A stretch of DNA of 38,622 bases from DAOUBP01 sp964513075 (GTDB taxonomy: Bacteria; Chloroflexota; Anaerolineae; CG2-30-64-16), in NCBI GenBank assembly GCA_964513075.1, contig CAZELR010000039.1:1-38622 (forward strand), given 5' to 3'. The position numbers were made by a program, and so were the translations under genes. Shown in pieces: positions 32,301 through 38,622 of this stretch. Within the stretch, counting starts at the first letter, position 1. Each line of letters starts with the position of its first letter. The notes below the pieces were generated by a model. It saw nothing but the letters and a program-made list of their open reading frames with translations, was not told the DNA's origin and searched no databases.

Positions 32301-32696
32301 ATGAGCCGTTCTATCGCTCTGGTGACACTCGTCGTCCACGATTACGACGAGGCCATCACCTTCTTCACCGAAGCGCTACGGTTCATCGTCGTTGAGGACA
32401 CACCGCTAGGCGACGGCAAGCGCTGGGTCGTGGTCGCACCGCCGGAAGGCCGTGGCGCGACCCTGCTGCTGGCCAGGGCCGCCACCCCTGAGCAGGCGGC
32501 GCACGTCGGCGACCAGACCGGCGGCCGCGTCGCCCTGTTCCTGCACACCGACGACTTCTGGGCCGACTACCGGCACATGCTGACGCATGGCGTCCGCTTT
32601 GCCGAGGCGCCGCGGGAGGAGTCCTATGGCAGAGTGATCGTGTTCTACGATCTCTATGGCAATAAGTGGGACCTGGTGCAGCCCAAGGATGCGTGA
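32301..32696 (+). CDS. VOC-family (glyoxalase/dioxygenase-fold) protein
   Basis: A 131-residue protein with the paired beta-alpha-beta-beta-beta layout of the vicinal oxygen chelate superfamily: SIALVTLVVHDYDEAITFFTE at the start (one residue cited per motif: metal-site candidate His13), RWVVVAPPEG, VALFLHTDDFWADY, and the closing VIVFYDLYGNKWDLVQ, where family members carry the last metal ligand. Members include glyoxalase I-like and antibiotic-resistance proteins; substrate cannot be told. Start at 32301 is preceded by CGAGG and marks the true N-terminus; upstream frame belongs to the winged-helix remnant. The next gene starts 25 bases after its stop. Confidence 0.85.
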   Translation: MSRSIALVTLVVHDYDEAITFFTEALRFIVVEDTPLGDGKRWVVVAPPEGRGATLLLARAATPEQAAHVGDQTGGRVALFLHTDDFWADYRHMLTHGVRFAEAPREESYGRVIVFYDLYGNKWDLVQPKDA

Positions 32697-32721
32697 CGCC
32701 GCCCAGGGCGCAAGGAGGAGC

Positions 32722-33516
32722 ATGGCCCACTTCGAGATCGTCGCCCATCGCGGGATTGCATCGGAAGCACCGGAGAACACGGTGGCAGCCTTCCAGCGCG
32801 CGCTCGAGCTGGGCGCCGATGCGATCGAGCTGGACGTGCGTCTGACTGCCGACCGCGTGCCGGTCATCTATCACTACTTCTACCTGGATGAGATCACGAC
32901 CGGACGCGGGCCGATCTTCGCGCGCTCCCTCGCACAGCTCCGCGCGGAACGTGTGCTGTGCCGGGCCAACCTCGCCGCGGCCCCGGAGCCCATTCCAACC
33001 TTGCGGGAGGTTCTGGAGCACTTCGGCGGGCGCATCGGTTTGGAGATCGAAATCAAGGGGCCTGAGCCGGAAGCGGCGGAAGTCATCGGGGCTGAACTGC
33101 GGCGCTTCCGGCAGCATTGGCCGCGGCTGGAACTCACCTCGTATGAACCGGCGCTGCTGTTGGCGCTCCAGGGATTCTGCCCGGGCCTGACCACCGATCT
33201 GCTCGTGCCGCGCTCCGAGAGTTGGATGCAACTGGACGTCGTGGCCTATCAGGCGGGGCAGCGGGCGCGCCTGGCTCACGCACATGCCGTGCACCTGCAC
33301 CCGACTCAGTTGACACCTGCCGTGGTGGCGCACCTGCGTGAACAGAACGTGCAGGTCCATGCCTGGGATGTCAATGATGCAGCAGGGCTGGAAACGATCG
33401 CCGCCTGTGGCATCCCCCGCATCTGTACCGATAACTTCAACCTGGCGTGGGCGTTCCGCAAGTTGCATGCCGCCGAGGAAAAAGCGCCGCGGCCCATCTC
33501 CTCATCGAAACACTGA
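32722..33516 (+). CDS. Glycerophosphodiester phosphodiesterase family protein
   Basis: A 264-residue TIM-barrel enzyme that would split glycerophosphodiesters to glycerol 3-phosphate and an alcohol. Seen: His9-Arg10 with HRG, APENT (16-20), metal ligands Glu36 and Asp38 (AIELDVRLTAD), His51, and Glu110-x-Lys112 (LEIEIKGP). The usual HD pair at the second catalytic His is HY here (IYHYFYLDE), a departure that may be a subfamily trait. No signal peptide, so cytoplasmic. Start at 32722 has an AAGGAGG site at 32712-32718. It follows the VOC gene closely and may be co-transcribed with it. Confidence 0.88.
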   Translation: MAHFEIVAHRGIASEAPENTVAAFQRALELGADAIELDVRLTADRVPVIYHYFYLDEITTGRGPIFARSLAQLRAERVLCRANLAAAPEPIPTLREVLEHFGGRIGLEIEIKGPEPEAAEVIGAELRRFRQHWPRLELTSYEPALLLALQGFCPGLTTDLLVPRSESWMQLDVVAYQAGQRARLAHAHAVHLHPTQLTPAVVAHLREQNVQVHAWDVNDAAGLETIAACGIPRICTDNFNLAWAFRKLHAAEEKAPRPISSSKH

Positions 33517-33602
33517 GCGTCACAAATCGGACCGCAACCGCTGCGACAACTCGTTCACCTGCCGCGGCGTCATGCCGGGGACGCGCGAGAGCGCCCTGTT
33601 CT

Positions 33603-33676
33603 GGTATCTGTTATTCCAGAGAGAGTGCAGATACCTTGAAAATCCTGCTTGACATGCAGGATTTTCAAGGTATAAT
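33603..33676 (+). promoter_or_regulatory. Consensus promoter embedded in an 18-bp-arm palindrome
   Basis: ATACCTTGAAAATCCTGC (33631-33648) and its exact reverse complement (33656-33673) flank a seven-base loop. The loop contains TTGACA (33649-33654), and the right arm runs into TATAAT (33671-33676), giving a perfect -35 and -10 with 16 bases between. A further inverted pair, GGTATCTG (33603-33610) and CAGATACC (33628-33635), overlaps the left arm. A dimeric repressor bound here would cover the whole promoter. Confidence 0.8.
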
Positions 33677-33682
33677 GAACTC

Positions 33683-34846
33683 ATGATCGAACGCACCGCT
33701 CTCCAACAGACCATTCAGCAAGCGCTGGCGCGCAGCCGCGTCGTCGCGCTCATCGGCCCGCGCCAGTGCGGGAAGACGACCCTGGCCCGGCGGTTCGTGC
33801 CGCCCGACTCGGTCAACTATTTCGACCTGGAAGACCCGGTCAGCCTGGTGCGCCTGGAGCAGCCGATGACCGCGCTCAGCGGCCTGACCGGCCTGGTGGT
33901 GATCGACGAGATTCAACGTCGGCCGGAGCTGTTCCCGATCCTGCGCGTCCTCTGCGACCGCGATCCCTTGCCGGCCCGTTTCCTGGTGCTGGGCAGCGCC
34001 TCGCCGGTGCTGCTGCGCCAGTCGGCCGAGTCGCTGGCGGGCCGCGTCGAGATCGTGGCAATGGCGGGGTTCAGCCTGGCCGAGGTCGGCGTCGCAGCGC
34101 AGGCGCGCCACTGGCAGCGCGGCAGCTTTCCCCTGGCGTTCCTGGCTGCGTCCGATGCAGACAGCCTGGCCTGGCGCAAGAACTTTCTCCAGACCTTCCT
34201 GGAGCGCGACCTCCCACAGTTGGGCAGTGCGATCCCGGCGGCCAGCTTCTACCGCTTCTGGAGCCTGTTGGCGCACTACCACGGCCAGGTCTGGAACGCG
34301 GCCGAGGCGGCGCGGGCGCTCGGCGTCAGCGAATCGACCACCCGGCGCTATCTCGACCTCCTGGAGGGCGTGTTCATGGTGCGCCAGTTGACGCCGTGGT
34401 TCGCCAATCTGGGCAAACGCCAGATCAAGTCGCCGAAGGTTTACCTGCGCGACACGGGCTTGTTGCACCAACTGCTGGGCATCCGCACCGAGCAGGAGCT
34501 GGCGCTGCACCCCAAGAGCGGCGCGTCGTGGGAAGGCTACGTGGTCGAGGAGGTCATCAAGGCCGTTGCGCCGGACGAGGTCTACTTCTGGGGCACGCAC
34601 GCCGGCGCGGAGCTGGACCTGCTCCTGGTCAAGCATGGCCGGCGCCTGGGCGTGGAGTGCAAGCGCATGGACGCGCCGCGGCTCACCGCCTCGATGCAGA
34701 TCGCGCTGGCCGACCTGGCGCTCGACCACCTGACGGTGATCTATCCTGGTGACCGACCGTATCCGTTGGCCGACCGCGTGACGGTCACACCCCTGACGGC
34801 CATCGCGACCGGCGCGCAGGCCCTTGATCCAGAAGGCCTGCGCTGA
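33683..34846 (+). CDS. AAA ATPase with C-terminal DUF4143 (nuclease-like) domain
   Basis: A 387-residue ATPase. Seen: Walker A GPRQCGKTT (25-33), Walker B LVVIDE (71-76), a sensor-like VLGSASP (102-108), a winged-helix segment (ALGVSESTTRRYLDLLEG, about 212-229), and a C-terminal DUF4143 region with GAELDLLL (308-315) and GVECK (323-327), which resembles the core of a PD-(D/E)xK nuclease fold. The family is widespread and often mobile or toxin-antitoxin-like; its true function is unknown. The ATG at 33683 lies seven bases after the -10, so transcription would start at the start codon itself and the message would be leaderless; there is no ribosome site. The stop overlaps the Nudix start by one base. 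Confidence 0.9.
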   Translation: MIERTALQQTIQQALARSRVVALIGPRQCGKTTLARRFVPPDSVNYFDLEDPVSLVRLEQPMTALSGLTGLVVIDEIQRRPELFPILRVLCDRDPLPARFLVLGSASPVLLRQSAESLAGRVEIVAMAGFSLAEVGVAAQARHWQRGSFPLAFLAASDADSLAWRKNFLQTFLERDLPQLGSAIPAASFYRFWSLLAHYHGQVWNAAEAARALGVSESTTRRYLDLLEGVFMVRQLTPWFANLGKRQIKSPKVYLRDTGLLHQLLGIRTEQELALHPKSGASWEGYVVEEVIKAVAPDEVYFWGTHAGAELDLLLVKHGRRLGVECKRMDAPRLTASMQIALADLALDHLTVIYPGDRPYPLADRVTVTPLTAIATGAQALDPEGLR

Positions 34847-35280
34847 TGCCAGCCACCCAACACTACCCCGAACCCACCGTCGGCGCGCTGATCTTCGATC
34901 CGGATGGGCGCCTGTTCCTGATGCGGTCCCACAAGTGGGGCGGCCAGTACGTGGTGCCCGGCGGCCACGTCGAGCTGGGCGAGACGCTGGAGGCCGCGCT
35001 GCGCCGCGAGGTGACTGAGGAGACAGGTCTCAGCATCCACGACATCCGCTTCGTGTGCACCCAGGAGTTCATCTACGACCCGGCGTTCTGGCAGCCGCGG
35101 CACTTCATCTTCTTCGACTATGCCTGCCGGACCGACCAAACCGCTGTCACCCTGAACGACGAGGCGGAGGCGTACGTGTGGGCCACGGTGGACGAGGCGC
35201 TGCGCCTGCCGATGGACATATACACCGAACGGGCGATCCGGACGTACCTGGCACAGCAAGCCAACAGACCGGGAGAGTAA
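34846..35280 (+). CDS. Nudix hydrolase
   Basis: A 144-residue hydrolase that would cleave a nucleoside diphosphate linked to another group, using Mg2+. Complete Nudix box at residues 40-62: Gly40, Glu46, Arg54-Glu55, Glu58-Glu59, Gly61 all in place. Strands flanking it (VGALIFDPDGRLFLM, HFIFFDYAC) are normal. Substrate is not evident. The start overlaps the ATPase stop (TGATG), so the pair is translationally coupled. Confidence 0.92.
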   Translation: MPATQHYPEPTVGALIFDPDGRLFLMRSHKWGGQYVVPGGHVELGETLEAALRREVTEETGLSIHDIRFVCTQEFIYDPAFWQPRHFIFFDYACRTDQTAVTLNDEAEAYVWATVDEALRLPMDIYTERAIRTYLAQQANRPGE

Positions 35281-35288
35281 AGGACGCC

Positions 35289-36005
35289 ATGCGCATCGCG
35301 ATCCTGGCCGACGTCCACGCCAATCTGCCGGCTCTCGCCGCCGTGCTGGCGGACGCGCACGCGTGCGGGTGCGAACGGATCTACCACGCCGGCGATCTGA
35401 TCGCCCTCGGCCCTTACCCCGGCGAAGTCGTTGACCTGGCGCGCGCCAGCGGCATGCGCTGCGTGCAGGGCAACCACGAGGCGTGGGTCACGACCGGCCT
35501 GCCGCCCGACCCTGTATCAGGCCTGATGGACGACGACGAGCTGCGGCACCAGCACTGGACGCACTCCTGCCTCAGCCGGCCGCGGCGGGATTTCATCCGC
35601 GGGCTGCCCCACATGATCTGCGAGATGCTCCAGGGCGTGCGCGTGACGGTGGTGCATTGGGCGTTGGCCGCGGACGGCCGCTCGCTGGTGGACGTCAGCC
35701 CGCGCTGGAGCGACACCACGATCCTGGATCTGTTTGCCGGCACGGCGGGCGACCTGGTCTGCTTCGGCCACCTGCATGAGCGGCGGTTCAACTGCGAATA
35801 CCAGGGCCGGCACTTCCTGAATCCGGGCGCGGCCGGCTGCAACCAGCGGCCAGAAGCGGCATACGCCATCGTTGACATCTCCGATGGCCGTTGCGAGATC
35901 ACGGAGCGGCGGATGGCCTACGACCGGAGTGCGCTGCTGGCGCGCTACGATGCGCTCGAAATCCCGGCGCGCGACTTCATCCGCAAGGTCTTCTTTGGCG
36001 TGTGA
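35289..36005 (+). CDS. Metallophosphoesterase (YfcE/MJ0936-like)
   Basis: A 238-residue calcineurin-fold phosphoesterase. Seen: Asp8-x-His10 (LADVHAN), Gly35-Asp36, GNHE (61-64), His123 (VVHWAL) and Gly-His-x-His (160-163), the full dinuclear-metal set, plus NPGAAG typical of this branch. Likely substrates are cyclic or phosphodiester compounds; not resolvable. Start at 35289 has an AAAGGA site. It follows the Nudix gene by eight bases in the same operon; a longer in-frame reading that overlaps the Nudix gene is rejected. Confidence 0.9.
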   Translation: MRIAILADVHANLPALAAVLADAHACGCERIYHAGDLIALGPYPGEVVDLARASGMRCVQGNHEAWVTTGLPPDPVSGLMDDDELRHQHWTHSCLSRPRRDFIRGLPHMICEMLQGVRVTVVHWALAADGRSLVDVSPRWSDTTILDLFAGTAGDLVCFGHLHERRFNCEYQGRHFLNPGAAGCNQRPEAAYAIVDISDGRCEITERRMAYDRSALLARYDALEIPARDFIRKVFFGV

Positions 36006-36141
36006 GCCACCGATGTTTCGATATGTACAATCTTGCAGTCGAGTTGCGCATTTATACTGCCAGGCGCATGATCCGGTTAGCAACGCCTGATCTGGCGCTG
36101 CGGCATGTGCTCCGCAAGACGAAAGGTTATATGAGGCAGAA

Positions 36142-37029
36142 ATGGCGACATTGCTGACGCGCGAACAAGCCATCAGGAAGGGGAAACGGCTTCGCAGACT
36201 CACGGCGCTCAGGCAGAGATGCCACTCGCTTGTCACGGGCCATCGAAACACTGCCCTGCGGAGAGAAGTCTTTGTCGAGACCGAGTACGGCAAGGTCAGG
36301 ACGCTGTGGTACGGGTTCGAGAACCCGGCACCGGCTCCGATCTTCTTTGACCTGCACGGCGGGGGCTTCATCCTCGGCAGCGCTGACATGGATGAAGCCT
36401 TCAATCTGGAGCTCAGCCGGCGAGTCGGCTGCAAGATCATCAGCATCGACTATGCTAAGGCGCCGGAGTTCCCTTATCCCGCTGCCGTAAACCAGGTCTA
36501 TGCCGTCGTGAAGCACGTGTTCGAGCGTGCAGCAACATATGCCGTTGAGCGCGAGAAAATGGCCATCGGCGGACACAGCTCCGGCGGCAACCTGAGCACG
36601 GTCACCTGCATGCAGGCTCAGAAAGCGGGGCAATTCCAATTCGCGTGTCAGGTGCTGGATTATCCCCCGCTCGACCTCGCGACCAGCCCCTTCGCAAAGC
36701 CGCAACCCACAGGCTGCATTCCCCCTGCCATGGCGAGTGTTTTCGATGCCTGCTACGTTGACCCAACCCAGGCCAGAGACCCGTATGTCTCACCCGTGTA
36801 TGCGACGCTGGATGATCTGCGCGGACTGCCTCCCGCCCTGCTGCTCCTGGCCGGCAGGGATTCCCTGCATGATGAAGGGATGAAGTACTGCGACATGCTG
36901 AAGGCAGCCGGCGTTGTGGTGGAGTGCTACGTATACCTGGATGCCCTCCATGGTTTCACGCTTGAGCCATCCAACGACGGCGCCGATGCGCGTGAGAAGA
37001 TGGTGACGTTTCTGGAGCGCTACCTTTGA
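36142..37029 (+). CDS. Alpha/beta hydrolase, HSL/esterase family
   Basis: A 295-residue esterase-like protein of the hormone-sensitive-lipase branch (Abhydrolase_3). Seen: oxyanion-hole HGGG (72-75), nucleophile motif GHSSG with Ser146, DYAKAPEFPYPAA, acid Asp240 in LLAGRDSLHDEG, and His270 in DALHGF. A basic N-terminal stretch precedes the fold. Substrate would be a short ester or amide; unknown. It begins 136 bases after the metallophosphoesterase; that gap has no gene, and TTGCAG/TATACT-like elements in it are too closely spaced for me to call a promoter. GAGG lies at 36133-36136. Confidence 0.9.
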   Translation: MATLLTREQAIRKGKRLRRLTALRQRCHSLVTGHRNTALRREVFVETEYGKVRTLWYGFENPAPAPIFFDLHGGGFILGSADMDEAFNLELSRRVGCKIISIDYAKAPEFPYPAAVNQVYAVVKHVFERAATYAVEREKMAIGGHSSGGNLSTVTCMQAQKAGQFQFACQVLDYPPLDLATSPFAKPQPTGCIPPAMASVFDACYVDPTQARDPYVSPVYATLDDLRGLPPALLLLAGRDSLHDEGMKYCDMLKAAGVVVECYVYLDALHGFTLEPSNDGADAREKMVTFLERYL

Positions 37030-37170
37030 CATGAGGACAACCCGGCGACTGTGCCAAACGCGACCCTGCACGCGAGCGCTAAACAGACAAGGCTATTTGA
37101 GGCATGATAGGCGCCATGAGCGGACTAACGACCGAATCCCTGGATCGGTCCACTGAGCGTCAGGGCGGAC

Positions 37171-37377
37171 TTGTCCGCCCAGATCGCCGACGCCATAACG
37201 GAACTCGATCTGCAGCAGATCGCGATCACGCGCCGCCTGACGCCCGCCCAACGCTGCCAGGAGGGCCTTTCGATGATCCGCCTGGCCGAGCAGGTCGGCG
37301 CGTATCGGCTGCGCAAGCGGCGACCGGAGTTGAGCGAGGCTGAGGCGCTGCGCATCGTGCGGAGTGCGCGCCGATGA
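37171..37377 (+). CDS. Small hypothetical protein (68 residues)
   Basis: Starts with TTG at 37171, the only reasonable start after an in-frame stop at 37126. The C-terminal part, RRLTPAQRCQEGLSMIRLAE and RRPELSEAEALRIV, resembles small helical proteins of unknown function with an LTPxQR...RxxHPELSExEAL pattern. The hairpin GGGCGGAC-TT-GTCCGCCC (37163-37180) covers the start codon and could limit translation. No good ribosome site. The preceding 140 bases hold nothing recognisable. May be a truncated or decayed gene. Confidence 0.4.
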   Translation: MSAQIADAITELDLQQIAITRRLTPAQRCQEGLSMIRLAEQVGAYRLRKRRPELSEAEALRIVRSARR

Positions 37378-37409
37378 CAAACACATCGCCGCCGCGGCCG
37401 TAACCTAGC

Positions 37410-37967
37410 TCAACGCGGCCTGGCTCTGCGCGCCACCGCGACGATCGCCACACCCACCAACACCACGCAGCTGCCCCCCACGAACAACCATTTCACCAGG
37501 GTCAGCGGCCCTGCCAGCAGGTCAACAACCGGAGTCTGCGCAGGATAACGCGCCATCACCAGGGAGGTGGCGAGGTTCTCCAGGTAGTCGAAGAGGACAC
37601 CCAGCACGGGCGCCAGGGTCAACAGCCGCCACGGGCTGCCCGATCGGAACGCCTTGCCCGCCAGCCAGCCGATCGTCGTGACCAGGAAGAAGCCGTAGAC
37701 CAGCGGCCAGACCACATCGAAGGTGAATCGGGCCTGGATATAGGCCTGCCGGCCGTCGGGGCCGTACGCCTCCGCCATGCCGTAGAGCTCGGCCGGGGTG
37801 TAGAACAGGGAAGGGTCGGGCTGCTGCGCGCCCCCCGTGCGCTCGGCCGACCCCGCCGCCTGGCCCGGCAACACCAGGGCGGTGAAGACCAGGAAGATCA
37901 CCAGGGCCGCCAGCGCGAGCCAGCCTTGCGAAAACCAAATCAAGCGTTCAGAGAAACGAACCGGCAT
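37410..37967 (-). CDS. Membrane protein of unknown function
   Basis: A 185-residue protein with four hydrophobic segments: about residues 13-35, 85-105, 115-135 and 155-178. Between the first and second lies a hydrophilic loop with PSLFYTPAELYGMAEAYG and a TFDVVWPLVYGFFL entry into helix two. I do not recognise a family with confidence. The start has a GGAGG site. An inverted repeat CCAGGCA/TGCCTGG (37976-37982, 37993-37999) lies just upstream and covers a possible -10 (TATTAT on the minus strand), so regulation there is possible. It converges with the small gene to its left. Confidence 0.75.
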   Translation of the reverse strand: MPVRFSERLIWFSQGWLALAALVIFLVFTALVLPGQAAGSAERTGGAQQPDPSLFYTPAELYGMAEAYGPDGRQAYIQARFTFDVVWPLVYGFFLVTTIGWLAGKAFRSGSPWRLLTLAPVLGVLFDYLENLATSLVMARYPAQTPVVDLLAGPLTLVKWLFVGGSCVVLVGVAIVAVARRARPR

Positions 37968-38050
37968 GTTGACCTCCAGGCATAATAGAACGTGCCTGGA
38001 AGCATACCACAGGTCGCGGTCCAGAAGAACGCCAGGGCCGGGGGATCAGT

Positions 38051-38249
38051 AATTCCAAATGTAACCGCCAGCGCAGGCATCCTGAGCGGAGTTCCGCCCG
38101 CAGTATGGGCGGAACGCAGTCGAAGGAGGCCGGAGCAGGCAGGGTGGGCCGCATCCTTCGACTCCGCACGGCGCAGGTTGTGGACAGTGGGACGCTGTGG
38201 AACTCGTGCGCCGTGCTCCGCTCAGGATGCTTCGGCCATATTTGGAATT
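38051..38249. repeat. MITE-like inverted-repeat element, 199 bp
   Basis: Ends in the inverted repeat AATTCCAAAT (38051-38060) and ATTTGGAATT (38240-38249). Inside these lie a second matching pair, GCATCCTGAGCGGAG (38078-38092 region) and CTCCGCTCAGGATGC (38216-38230 region), and a small hairpin GTTCCGCCC/GGGCGGAAC (38091-38099, 38107-38115). The inner sequence resembles dispersed palindromic repeats seen in many genomes (CTGAGCGGAGTCGAAGGA style). It codes for nothing I can see. The wider stretch 37968-38500 has no gene. Confidence 0.6.
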
Positions 38250-38416
38250 GCTGCCGGGGGATACACCTAGGACCTGGCCGAGCCTCGAATACGACGCAAC
38301 GTTCGCCGCCGCTAAGGCCAGCGGGCGCGATCGTGCGGTGGTCGCCGCGTTTTCGCCAAGCAGCTGGCGGCGCAGCTGTCAAGCACCTGAGTGCAGCTCC
38401 CGAGGCGTCTGAGGCC
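38250..38416. other. Unassigned sequence between MITE-like element and last gene
   Basis: GC-rich sequence. A plus-strand frame from the element into this stretch reads LLPGDTPRTWPSLEYDATFAAAKASGRDRAVVAAF, which looks protein-like (cited only by its positions 38251-38346), and may be a gene remnant. It is broken after about 38360. I could not name it. Confidence 0.25.
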
Positions 38417-38446
38417 TTGCAAGGCGCGCGCTCGGCATGGTATGCT
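38417..38446 (+). promoter_or_regulatory. Candidate promoter for the last gene
   Basis: TTGCAA (38417-38422) and TATGCT (38441-38446) separated by 18 bases. The expected start of transcription would lie about 48 bases before the ATG at 38501. Confidence 0.45.
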
Positions 38447-38500
38447 GCCCATGATGCCTGGCTTGCGTGAGCCGCAATTTCAGCACATGGAGAAATCGCT

Positions 38501-38622
38501 ATGACCTTGAAACATCCGTGGCGTGTGATCGCCGCCGGCCTGCTGTTGGGCTGGCTCTTCGACCTGTTGTTCTACGGCAAGCTGCCGGGGATTTCGCTGC
38601 TGATCTTCAGCCTGGCGCTGCT
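38501..38622 (+). CDS. Membrane protein, N-terminus only (DUF4173/DUF4153-like)
   Basis: The first 40 residues, cut by the window end. Sequence begins MTLKHPWRVIAAGLLLGWLF, then DLLFYGKLPGISLLIFSLAL. The first helix followed by LFYGKxPGIS is what I know from the N-termini of DUF4173/DUF4153 polytopic membrane proteins in this type of genome. GGAGA lies eight bases upstream. The rest of the gene is beyond the window. Confidence 0.6.
   Translation, partial: MTLKHPWRVIAAGLLLGWLFDLLFYGKLPGISLLIFSLAL

Noticed and set aside
33520..33714. Minus-strand small protein (SLYLENPACQAGFSRYLHS) across the palindrome
   Set aside because: Covers the promoter palindrome of the ATPase, and the amino acids are a by-product of the inverted repeat.
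33766..34752. Second-frame open reading inside the DUF4143 ATPase gene
   Set aside because: Overlaps a gene with complete Walker motifs and is Gly/Arg/Pro-rich without a domain.
35055..35288. N-terminal extension of the metallophosphoesterase into the Nudix gene
   Set aside because: The phosphoesterase fold starts at MRIAILADVH with a ribosome site just before it.

Overview
The window looks like a chromosomal segment of a GC-rich, probably Gram-positive-type or monoderm-like filamentous bacterium, most likely Chloroflexota (Anaerolineae or Caldilineae relatives). The reasons are indirect: a 7TM-PAS-HisKA_3 kinase with a NarL-type regulator, a DUF4143 ATPase, a giant exported protein built of CARDB, LamG-like, thrombospondin type 3 and LVIVD modules, and an exported C-terminus with an FN3-like 'LTWET..E..HLGFNLYRS' module and a WLPLIL tail, all of which I associate with that phylum. 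No rRNA, tRNA, CRISPR array, transposase or phage gene is visible, so the assignment is inference from protein style only.

Layout. Positions 41-2617 (minus strand) carry a small DUF2292-like gene followed by two nucleotide-sugar epimerase genes; both gaps between them are filled with degenerate heptamer repeats (GGTTCAA type). A 680-base gene-free stretch with hairpins follows. At 3299-5667 there is a translationally coupled two-component pair (7TM sensor kinase, NarL/LuxR-type regulator). Immediately after it come helically phased direct repeats and a candidate promoter, then a 120-residue receiver-like protein (5802-6164) whose stop overlaps the start of one enormous gene.

That gene (6161-31807, 8548 codons) fills two thirds of the window. 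It has a signal peptide, a LolA-like N-terminal domain, a two-helix membrane hairpin, two calcium-type thrombospondin-3 blocks, an unexpected long hydrophobic segment, six LamG-like lectin folds, Ig-like domains, a seven-blade LVIVD beta-propeller into whose second blade an array of 18 CARDB repeats has been inserted, a CBM9-like domain, a P-domain, two GWNLVS repeats and an FN3-like tail. Modules are repeatedly inserted inside other modules. I infer a surface-anchored adhesion or matrix protein, with the adjacent two-component system as the likely controller. This locus is the main candidate for an undescribed system. A perfect 34-base palindrome closes it.

The right part is ordinary accessory housekeeping on the plus strand: a decayed winged-helix gene remnant running in frame into a VOC-family gene, a glycerophosphodiester phosphodiesterase, a DUF4143 ATPase (with a consensus promoter inside a palindrome and an apparently leaderless start), a Nudix hydrolase, a metallophosphoesterase, and an HSL-family esterase. 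A minus-strand membrane protein, a MITE-like 199-base inverted-repeat element, and the start of a further membrane protein end the window.
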